Source: an uncultured Collinsella sp. (GTDB lineage: Bacteria > Actinomycetota > Coriobacteriia > Coriobacteriales > Coriobacteriaceae). From it: a DNA stretch of 5,563 bases. How positions within the stretch are numbered: position 1 is the stretch's first letter; each line of letters starts with the position of its first letter. The translations under genes were made by a program, and so were the position numbers. Below are positions 1 through 5,044 of the stretch, one piece after another. The notes under the pieces are model-generated. The model had not been told where the DNA came from. It saw nothing but the letters and a program-made list of their open reading frames with translations, and searched no databases. The stretch spans positions 1 to 5,563 of the forward strand of contig CAAESW010000013.1 in assembly GCA_900758845.1 (NCBI GenBank). The letters run 5' to 3'.

Positions 1-1058
1 CCGAGCGCGTCGAGGGCATGGCCGCCGGCCTGGAAAAGCTCGCCGAGCTGCCCGATCCCGTGGGCCGCGTGCTCGACCACCGCGTGCTTGCAAGCGGCGT
101 GGACCTGACCCGTGTGAGTGTGCCGTTGGGCCTGGTCGCTATGGTCTACGAGGCGCGCCCCAACGTGACGGCCGACGCCGCAGGCATCTGCATCCGTACC
201 GGCAACGCCTGCATTCTACGCGGCGGCTCGCTGGCCTATCACTCGTGTGCCATGATCGCCGAGCTGCTGGCCGATGCGCTCGAGGCCAAGGGCTTCCCGC
301 GCGAGGCCGTGTCGATGATCGAGTCCACCGACCGCGAGGCCACCGGCGAGCTCATGAAGCTCCGCGGTATTGTCGACGTACTCATTCCGCGCGGAGGTGC
401 AGGCCTGATCCAGCGCTGCGTGCGCGAGTCGCTTGTGCCGGTGATCGAGACGGGCACGGGCAACTGCCACATCTACGTGCATGAATCCGCCGACTTTGAT
501 AAGGCGCTCAACATTATCGTTAATGCCAAGACCCAGCGCGTAGGCGTGTGCAATGCCGCCGAGTCGCTGCTGGTCGACCGTGCTGTGGCCGATGCGTTTT
601 TGCCCGCGGTCGTGACCGTGCTGCATGACCACGGCGTGCTGATTCACGGCGACGAGGCAACCTGCGCCGCATGCGCCGATGCCGGGCTTGTGGAGGGCGA
701 TGACTACGTCGCCGCGACTGAGGAGGACTGGGGTCGCGAGTACCTGGCGCTCGAGATGAGCGTGAAGGTCGTGGCAAACGAGGACGAGGCCATCGCACAC
801 ATCAACCGCTACGGCACGATGCACTCCGAGGCCATCGTTGCCGAGGACACGGATGCTTGCGAGTGCTTCCTCGATGCGGTCGATGCCTCGGCCGTGTACT
901 CCAACGCCAGCACTCGCTTCACTGACGGCGGCGAGTTTGGCCTGGGTGCCGAGATCGGCATCTCGACCCAAAAACTCCACGCCCGTGGCCCCTTTGCCGC
1001 CGAGGCCCTCACCACCTACAAATACAAGCTCCGCGGCACCGGCCAGGTCCGTCCCTAA
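1..1058 (+). CDS. proA: Gamma-glutamyl phosphate reductase (glutamate-5-semialdehyde dehydrogenase), 5' end missing
   Basis: Catalyses the NADPH-dependent reduction of gamma-glutamyl phosphate to glutamate-5-semialdehyde, the second step of proline synthesis from glutamate, in the cytoplasm. The first full codon is at base 3 and TAA is at 1056-1058, giving 351 visible residues. By comparison with E. coli ProA (417 residues) about 70-75 N-terminal residues lie outside the window. Family blocks seen in order are VPLGLVAMVYEARPNVT, LRGG, LIPRGGAGL, NAKTQRVGVCNAAESLLV with the catalytic cysteine codon at 549-551, STRFTDGGEFGLGAE and STQKLHARGP, then the usual ALTTYKY ending. The aldehyde dehydrogenase fold appears intact. 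An ATG at 18 is internal methionine, because homology continues upstream of it. A proB partner would be expected to the left but cannot be seen. The gene ends 14 nt before a hairpin terminator. Confidence 0.97.
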   Translation, partial: ERVEGMAAGLEKLAELPDPVGRVLDHRVLASGVDLTRVSVPLGLVAMVYEARPNVTADAAGICIRTGNACILRGGSLAYHSCAMIAELLADALEAKGFPREAVSMIESTDREATGELMKLRGIVDVLIPRGGAGLIQRCVRESLVPVIETGTGNCHIYVHESADFDKALNIIVNAKTQRVGVCNAAESLLVDRAVADAFLPAVVTVLHDHGVLIHGDEATCAACADAGLVEGDDYVAATEEDWGREYLALEMSVKVVANEDEAIAHINRYGTMHSEAIVAEDTDACECFLDAVDASAVYSNASTRFTDGGEFGLGAEIGISTQKLHARGPFAAEALTTYKYKLRGTGQVRP

Positions 1059-1072
1059 CGCCCGCGCAAACA

Positions 1073-1113
1073 AAAACCACCACAAAGGTGCCTGTCCCCT
1101 TTGTGGTGGTTTT
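1073..1113. terminator. Bidirectional hairpin terminator, copy 1 of a 41-bp repeat
   Basis: A perfect 16-bp stem (1073-1088 with 1098-1113, arm AAAACCACCACAAAGG) closes a 9-nt loop, TGCCTGTCC. The arm starts with an A-run and ends with a T-run, so a U-tract follows the stem whichever strand is transcribed. It lies between the convergent proA and HD genes, 14 nt after the proA stop and 15 nt after the HD stop, so it probably ends both transcripts. It is identical over 41 bp to 1783-1823. Termination is inferred from structure and position. Confidence 0.85.
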
Positions 1114-1128
1114 AGGTGGCGTTGACGG

Positions 1129-1728
1129 TTAGGCCTGGAAGGTATCTCGGTCGGGGGCGAAGGACTGCATGGCCGCGATGGTGCGGTCAAAGAGCTCGGG
1201 GAGCTCCCAGCCCAACATCTCGGCGCCCTGCGAAATCACGTCGCGCGAGCAGCCGGCGGCAAAGCGTTTGTCCTTGAACTTCTTCTTGAGCGACTTGGTC
1301 GTAAAGTCCATAACGCTCTTGCTCGGGCGCATGATGACGGCAGCGCCGATCAGGCCGGTGAGCTCATCGCAGGCAAACAGGATCTTTTCCATCTGCAGCT
1401 CGGGCTTGGGTAGTGAGGTGTTGAAGTCCGACGTGTGCGTCTGGATGGCGCGAATGAGCTCGGGAGACGCACCTTCGCCCTCAAGAATCTCGGCAGCATA
1501 GATGGTGTGGTTAATGGGGTCGTCCTCATGCTCCTCCCAATCCAGGTCGTGCAGCAGACCGACGATGCCCCAAAACTCCTCGTTCTCGGGGTCGAACTCG
1601 CGCGCAAAGTAGCGCATAGTGCCCTCGACCGTCTCGCCATGGGTGATATGGAACGGATCCTTGTTGTGCTCGTTGAGCAGTTCGAACGCACGGTCGCGGG
1701 TGATTCCAGCGGTAAGCGGCTCTGCCAT
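1129..1728 (-). CDS. Predicted HD-superfamily hydrolase (COG2316-like)
   Basis: A 199-residue cytoplasmic protein with no signal peptide or membrane segment. The HD-type metal site can be read as H30, H60-D61 (in GLLHDLDWEEH) and D121 (in ACDELTG). HD-domain proteins are metal-dependent phosphohydrolases, often acting on nucleotides, but the substrate of this group is unknown to me. The C-terminal half carries the block MRPSKS (133-138) followed by KSLKKKFKDKRFAAGCSRD (145-163), which I recall as the hallmark of the small predicted-hydrolase group COG2316; members are usually about 185-200 residues, so this looks full length. The ATG is supported by AAGGAG (plus-strand 1735-1740) six nt upstream. 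It lies 108 nt after carD on the same strand, with a terminator-like hairpin between them, so it probably has its own promoter in 1741-1782. Only weak -10-like hexamers are visible there. Family call is good; function is open. Confidence 0.9.
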   Translation of the reverse strand: MAEPLTAGITRDRAFELLNEHNKDPFHITHGETVEGTMRYFAREFDPENEEFWGIVGLLHDLDWEEHEDDPINHTIYAAEILEGEGASPELIRAIQTHTSDFNTSLPKPELQMEKILFACDELTGLIGAAVIMRPSKSVMDFTTKSLKKKFKDKRFAAGCSRDVISQGAEMLGWELPELFDRTIAAMQSFAPDRDTFQA

Positions 1729-1782
1729 AAGAGACTCCTTGTGCTCGTGGGTATCGATAAGAATGAATACTACTAGAACAAG

Positions 1783-1823
1783 AAAACCACCACAAAGGTG
1801 CCTGTCCCCTTTGTGGTGGTTTT
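1783..1823. terminator. Hairpin terminator after carD, copy 2 of the 41-bp repeat
   Basis: The 41 bases are identical to 1073-1113: a 16-bp stem (1783-1798 with 1808-1823) and loop TGCCTGTCC. Identity stops at both edges (1782 G against 1072 A, 1824 T against 1114 A), so the repeat unit is the palindrome itself. It begins 13 nt beyond the carD stop on the minus strand and lies 54 nt before the HD gene start, so it should end carD transcription and separate the two genes. The minus-strand T-run (TTTTCTTG) follows the stem as in an intrinsic terminator. Confidence 0.8.
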
Positions 1824-1836
1824 TGGCGCGGATGGG

Positions 1837-2322
1837 TTAGTTGAGGGCGGCTTGGGCTAGGCGGGCTTCGGCGGCCTCCTCGGTGACGCCAAGGGCCACG
1901 GCGAACTCCTCGATGGAGCGGCGTTTGGCCTCCTTGAGTACGCGCATGTAGTAGGAGCTGGGTTTTTTATCAGCTTCCTCGGCCTGGCGAATGCGGTGCA
2001 TCATGGTCTTTGCCACGCGGACCGTCTCGGGCGCGCCCAGCTTGAGCTGCTGCTTAAAGTGTGTCTCCTCAAGCGAGCTGTTGCGCTCGGTAAAGGTGTC
2101 GCACTCCAGCTCGTCATAGTGGCTCAGTAGATGCTCGGCATCTTGCTGCGAGATTGCGGCGTGCAAACGGTCGGCCTGCGCCACGGGGTACATGAGGATC
2201 GTCTGCGCATGTCCCTGCTTGGTCTCGAGCAGCAGCATGGGCTGCGGTGTGTCGTCCCTAAAACCGACGACGGTGCAGACTCCCTGGCCCGGATGAATGA
2301 CGTGTTGACCGATTGAGAACAT
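1837..2322 (-). CDS. CarD/CdnL-family transcription regulator
   Basis: A 161-residue protein of the CarD_CdnL_TRCF family, which binds the RNA polymerase beta subunit and, in characterised members, stabilises the open promoter complex. The N-terminal RNAP-interaction domain is seen at residues 1-55 (FSIGQHVIHPGQGVCTVVGF, the G-x-x-V-x-H-P-x-x-G pattern). A helical C-terminal domain follows at about 60-161, ending in an Ala/Glu-rich helix pair. Length matches the family norm of about 160. The protein contains no tryptophan. Mycobacterial CarD W85 and the B. subtilis YdeB equivalent sit in a W-x-x-R-Y-K context, but the aligned stretch here reads EETHFK (85-90), so minor-groove DNA wedging may differ. 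The ATG has GGAGGT (plus-strand 2326-2331) three nt upstream. It is divergent from argS and monocistronic if the 1783-1823 hairpin works. A paralogue elsewhere may be the canonical CarD. Confidence 0.9.
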   Translation of the reverse strand: MFSIGQHVIHPGQGVCTVVGFRDDTPQPMLLLETKQGHAQTILMYPVAQADRLHAAISQQDAEHLLSHYDELECDTFTERNSSLEETHFKQQLKLGAPETVRVAKTMMHRIRQAEEADKKPSSYYMRVLKEAKRRSIEEFAVALGVTEEAAEARLAQAALN

Positions 2323-2336
2323 GCTACCTCCAACTT

Positions 2337-2362
2337 ATACGAATTTACGTATGTCTAGAATA
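2337..2362 (-). promoter_or_regulatory. Candidate carD promoter (extended -10) with an overlapping inverted repeat
   Basis: On the minus strand TGTTATTCT reads as an extended -10 (TGN plus TATTCT, plus-strand 2357-2362). It predicts a start near 2350 and a leader of about 27 nt before the carD ATG. No good -35 is visible 17-18 nt upstream. An inverted repeat ATACG-6 nt-CGTAT (2337-2341 and 2348-2352) covers the predicted start and could be an operator. Both readings rest on short motifs. Confidence 0.35.
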
Positions 2363-2568
2363 ACACGCTGACGTGCGCGAATCCTCACTTTATGCAGGAA
2401 AAGCACACAACTCTGATAGGTAAGAGTATTCGATAGAAGACGCAGCTCATTCACACCTTTATGCATTTTCAACGCTTGCATAATCTGCAGGCAGACCGGC
2501 ATCTTTGAGTGACTCCATACAAGCTGTAGTCATTTTTGTGCATATGCAATATCTATTAGCTTTACCCT
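2363..2568. other. AT-richer divergent spacer with a cluster of TGCA-centred palindromes
   Basis: No credible gene is present here. The stretch holds TTATGCA at 2390-2396, a perfect 7-bp inverted repeat TTATGCA-11 nt-TGCATAA at 2459-2483, CTGCAG at 2485-2490, and a perfect 10-bp palindrome TGCATATGCA at 2539-2548. All lie upstream of the argS promoter and could be sites for one dimeric regulator. The resemblance to ArgR boxes (TGNAT-type halves) is loose and I do not assign a factor. Confidence 0.4.
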
Positions 2569-2597
2569 GCGACAGTGCCCGTCGCTTGTGATAGAGT
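2569..2597 (+). promoter_or_regulatory. Candidate argS promoter
   Basis: A GCGACA -35 (4 of 6 to TTGACA, 2569-2574), an exact 17-nt spacer, and a TAGAGT -10 (4 of 6 to TATAAT, 2592-2597) preceded by TGA as an extended -10. The predicted start near 2604 gives a leader of about 60 nt before the argS ATG. The position fits a housekeeping sigma-factor promoter and also argues against any argS start upstream of 2604. Confidence 0.55.
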
Positions 2598-2653
2598 GCT
2601 ACAAACTCTGGCTTTTGCCCTACGAGTGACCAAGAGCTCGGGGGCTTTAACAC

Positions 2654-2660
2654 AAGGAGG
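2654..2660 (+). promoter_or_regulatory. argS ribosome binding site
   Basis: AAGGAGG lies four nt before ATG 2665. It decides the start: the frame is open back to 2575, but that earlier codon falls inside the promoter spacer, lacks a ribosome binding site, and would add 30 residues with no ArgRS character. Confidence 0.85.
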
Positions 2661-2664
2661 ATCT

Positions 2665-4518
2665 ATGCCCGAGAAGATTGAAGAGCTGGTACGCGCTGCT
2701 CTTGCTGCGGCCCAGGAGGCCGGCGACCTTTCCGCATTTGAACTTGACGATTGCGCTATCGAGCGACCGGCTGACACTTCTCATGGCGAGTGGACCTCCA
2801 CCATGGCCCTGAAGTCCGCCAAGCTGGCTCACTGCGCCCCGCGCAAGATCGCCGAGGCCGTCGTTGCCCATATGCCCGAGGACCCCGCAATCGAGAAGGT
2901 CGAGATCGCCGGCCCTGGCTTCATCAACTTCTACCTCTCCGTTGCCGTCAAGAACGCCATCTTTGGCGAGGCCCGCGAGAAGGGTATGGATTTCGCTAAG
3001 TCCAACGTCGGTGGCGGCCTGAAGACCCAGGTCGAGTTCGTCTCCGCCAACCCCGTCGGCCCCATGCACATCGGCCATGGCCGCTGGGCCGCTCTGGGCG
3101 ACTCTCTTTGCCGTGTTATGGACCACGCCGGTTACGTCATCCAGCGTGAGTTCTACATCAACGACCACGGCTCTCAGATGAACACCTTCGGCAACTCCAT
3201 CAGCACGCGCTATATGCAGCTTGCCGACATCATCGCCAAGCAGGGCGTGGATATCGACGAGGCTCACAAGCTGCTGATCGCCGACCGCGACGCCTTTGTT
3301 GCCGACGAGAACGATGAGCACCCCGAGACCCATCCGTATCAGGACAACTTTGCCGAGACTCTGGGCAAGGACTCCTACGGCGGTGACTACATCATCGACG
3401 AGGCCGCCGAGTTCTGGCGCACCGACGGTGATAAGTGGGTCAACGCTGATCCGCAGGAGCGCATGGAGAGCTTCCGCGAGCGCGGCTATGTAAAGATGGT
3501 CGACAACATGCGCGACCTTTGCCATGCCGTTAACTGTGACTTCGATCGTTGGTTCTCCGAGCGCTCGCTGTATGTGAAGGACACCGAGGGCGAGACCGCC
3601 GGCACCTCCGCCGTCGACCGCGCCTTTGAGAAGCTCGACAAGATGGGCTACCTCTACACCAAGGACGGCGCCCTGTGGTTCCGTTCCACCGATCTGGGCG
3701 ACGACAAGGACCGCGTTCTGATCAAGTCCGATGGCGAGTACACCTACTTCGCCTCCGACGTTGCCTATCACTGGGATAAGTTCCAGCGCGTCGACCACGT
3801 CATCGACATCTGGGGCGCCGACCACCACGGCTACATCGAGCGCGTCCGCTGCGTCTGCGACGCTCTTGGCTATCCCGGCAAGTTCGAGGTTCTGCTGGGC
3901 CAGCTCGTCAACCTGCTGCGCAACGGCAAGCCCGTCCGTATGTCCAAGCGCAAGGGCACCATGGTGACCCTGCAGGAGCTCGTCGACGAGGTCGGCTCCG
4001 ATGCCGCTCGCTACACGCTCATCTCCAAGAGCTCCAACCAGATGGTCGACTTCGATATTGAGGCCGTTAAGAAACGCGACAACTCCAACCCGGTGTACTA
4101 CGTGCAGTACGCTCACGCCCGTGTGTGCTCCATCCTGCGCCGTGCCGCTGACGTTACGCCCGAGCAGGCTGACGAGATGGGCATGAAGGCCGTCGCCGCC
4201 AAGGCCATCGGTGAGAACGTCGATTACTCGCTGCTGACCGACCCGACCGAGCTCGCCCTTTCGCGTAAGCTCAACGAGCTCACCGACCTCATCGCCAGCT
4301 GCGCTCGCGACCGCGCCCCGTTCCGTCTGACGCACTTTGCTGAGGAACTCGCCGGCGACTTCCACAGCTTCTACGCTGCCTGCCAGGTTCTGCCGAGCGA
4401 GGGCCGTCCCGTCGACCCCGAGCTTTCGCGTGCCCGTCTGGCCGCTTGCGACGCCGTCCGCGTGACGCTCGCCCTGGTGCTCACCCTTGTTGGCGTTTCC
4501 GCGCCCGAGCAGATGTAA
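2665..4518 (+). CDS. argS: Arginyl-tRNA synthetase (class I)
   Basis: Charges tRNA-Arg with arginine using ATP in the cytoplasm; normally essential. The complete product is 617 residues, somewhat longer than the roughly 550-590 typical of many bacterial ArgRS. The N-terminal additional domain, which contacts the tRNA D-loop, covers about residues 1-95 (ending in GPGFINFYLS). The class I HIGH signature is exact at 135-138, in NPVGPMHIGHGRWAALGD. The second ATP-binding signature is the ArgRS-type MSKRKGT (426-432) rather than KMSKS, which is common in this enzyme. The C-terminal helical anticodon-binding (DALR) domain begins near 473 with NSNPVYYVQYAHARV and runs to the end (VGVSAPEQM). Codon use is strongly biased to C- and G-ending codons, as expected for high expression. 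It has its own promoter candidate at 2569-2597 and a terminator 45 nt after the stop, so it appears monocistronic. No anomalies seen. Confidence 0.98.
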   Translation: MPEKIEELVRAALAAAQEAGDLSAFELDDCAIERPADTSHGEWTSTMALKSAKLAHCAPRKIAEAVVAHMPEDPAIEKVEIAGPGFINFYLSVAVKNAIFGEAREKGMDFAKSNVGGGLKTQVEFVSANPVGPMHIGHGRWAALGDSLCRVMDHAGYVIQREFYINDHGSQMNTFGNSISTRYMQLADIIAKQGVDIDEAHKLLIADRDAFVADENDEHPETHPYQDNFAETLGKDSYGGDYIIDEAAEFWRTDGDKWVNADPQERMESFRERGYVKMVDNMRDLCHAVNCDFDRWFSERSLYVKDTEGETAGTSAVDRAFEKLDKMGYLYTKDGALWFRSTDLGDDKDRVLIKSDGEYTYFASDVAYHWDKFQRVDHVIDIWGADHHGYIERVRCVCDALGYPGKFEVLLGQLVNLLRNGKPVRMSKRKGTMVTLQELVDEVGSDAARYTLISKSSNQMVDFDIEAVKKRDNSNPVYYVQYAHARVCSILRRAADVTPEQADEMGMKAVAAKAIGENVDYSLLTDPTELALSRKLNELTDLIASCARDRAPFRLTHFAEELAGDFHSFYAACQVLPSEGRPVDPELSRARLAACDAVRVTLALVLTLVGVSAPEQM

Positions 4519-4563
4519 TCTGCGAGTCATTTGACCGTACAGACTTGGTTTAACTAAGCCTTG

Positions 4564-4596
4564 AAAGCCCGATCTCCCACGGAGGTCGGGCTTTTT
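4564..4596 (+). terminator. Intrinsic terminator of argS
   Basis: A 14-bp stem with a single T·G wobble (4564-4577, starting AAAGCCCGA, with 4581-4594, ending TCGGGCTTT) closes a CAC triloop. The T-run (CTTTTTGC) ends the structure. It lies 45 nt after the argS stop. Its sequence is unrelated to the two 41-bp hairpins elsewhere in the window. Confidence 0.9.
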
Positions 4597-4640
4597 GCAA
4601 ACGCCGACGTATTGACGAATTTGGAACTGCTGGAAATACG

Positions 4641-4789
4641 AAACTATGCCGGTTTACTACGATGAAATGAGAAATTCCAACCACGCCGGCTTTTCGCAAA
4701 AAGTGCAAGGCATCTACCTGCGGTTTTAGTTCAACAAGTTTCGGAGTGGTCGCGGTTGAGCGATTCATCGTAGTAAACCGCCATAGTTT
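4641..4789. repeat. 149-bp element bounded by 26-bp inverted repeats
   Basis: The left arm 4641-4666 (starts AAACTATGCC) and right arm 4764-4789 (ends CATAGTTT) are reverse complements at 25 of 26 positions; the one mismatch is at left-arm position 9. The match stops sharply at both outer ends. Inside, CAACCACG (4678-4685) can pair with CGCGGTTG (4751-4758) at 7 of 8 positions, and small hairpins such as CTTTTCGCAAAAAG occupy the apex. It could be a MITE- or REP-like non-coding mobile element or a structured RNA. No target-site duplication is visible, and the only ORF spanning it has no ribosome binding site. Its nature is inferred. Confidence 0.7.
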
Positions 4790-4873
4790 TGGCGGAGGCA
4801 GTCAGATTTGTGGGTGTTAAACCAAAAAGTGCCCCTTTTGACTAGTCGTTTAAGAGCGTTCCCAATGACTAAG
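4790..4873. other. Spacer between the inverted-repeat element and the downstream promoter
   Basis: No gene or strong structure is seen. It repeats the 10-mer CAAAAAGTGC (4823-4832), also found inside the inverted-repeat element at 4697-4706, and carries a T/C-rich tract (GCCCCTTTTG) followed by ACTAGT at 4841-4846. It may hold upstream regulatory sites of the next gene, but nothing assignable. Confidence 0.3.
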
Positions 4874-4901
4874 TTGCAGGTGGTTGCGGTTGTGTTACAC
4901 T
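4874..4901 (+). promoter_or_regulatory. Candidate promoter of the 5045 gene
   Basis: TTGCAG (4874-4879), a 16-nt spacer and TACACT (4896-4901; 4 of 6 to TATAAT). The predicted start near 4908 gives a leader of about 140 nt. The -35 matches the consensus only in its TTG, so the call rests mainly on the -10, the spacing and the position before a long open frame. Confidence 0.45.
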
Positions 4902-5044
4902 AACGCTGCGTATATGACGCAATCATCTCGATACAGATCAATGATGTCCGTCGTTTTGAACGGAACTAGACTGTTTAGCCGCCCTGAAGGTTTATGCAGG
5001 GAGCATGTGATCACAGGGCTTGAAAAGAAAGTTGAGCAAACACT
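4902..5044 (+). promoter_or_regulatory. Long 5' leader with mutually exclusive hairpins, before the probable rho gene
   Basis: About 140 nt of untranslated leader with several short pairings. TCCGT and ACGGA form a small hairpin near 4948-4965. GCCCTG (4981-4986) can pair either with CAGGG (4997-5001, 10-nt loop) or with CAGGGC (5014-5019), but not both. A perfect palindrome TGTGATCACA lies at 5006-5015. Such switching pairs are seen in attenuators, and rho genes are autoregulated in their leaders in E. coli; whether that happens here is inference. No recognised riboswitch core is visible. Confidence 0.35.

Noticed and set aside
216..1190. 324-codon minus-strand frame opposite proA
   Set aside because: It is antisense to a clear ProA and runs across the terminator repeat and into the end of the HD gene in the wrong frame; no family motifs.
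1741..1782. Promoter of the HD gene using the hairpin repeat as its -35
   Set aside because: TTGTGG inside the hairpin arm and TAGTAT on the minus strand are 17 nt apart, but both match the consensus poorly (3 and 4 of 6); not enough to annotate.
2392..2436. 14-codon ATG frame in the carD-argS spacer as a possible leader peptide
   Set aside because: No ribosome binding site, no run of arginine codons as expected for an attenuation peptide, and it lies upstream of the predicted argS transcription start.
2575..2664. Upstream in-frame start for argS at 2575
   Set aside because: It lies within the promoter spacer and has no ribosome binding site, whereas ATG 2665 has AAGGAGG four nt upstream and matches the family N-terminus.
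2647..4530. 627-codon open frame on the minus strand opposite argS
   Set aside because: argS is an unambiguous ArgRS. Its biased codon use avoids TTA, CTA and TCA, the codons that would read as stops on the other strand, so long antisense frames arise by default. The antisense protein is a low-complexity Val/Gly/Leu/Ala-rich sequence with no domain.
4550..4768. 72-codon minus-strand frame through the inverted-repeat element
   Set aside because: No ribosome binding site, it runs through the argS terminator, and no protein family is recognisable; the non-coding palindromic structure explains the region better.
4545..4825. 10-bp inverted match TTGGTTTAAC / GTTAAACCAA flanking the 149-bp element
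   Set aside because: A perfect 10-mer pair in opposite orientation, but the match does not extend and the arms are placed asymmetrically (86 bp left, 26 bp right of the element), so chance is the simpler explanation.
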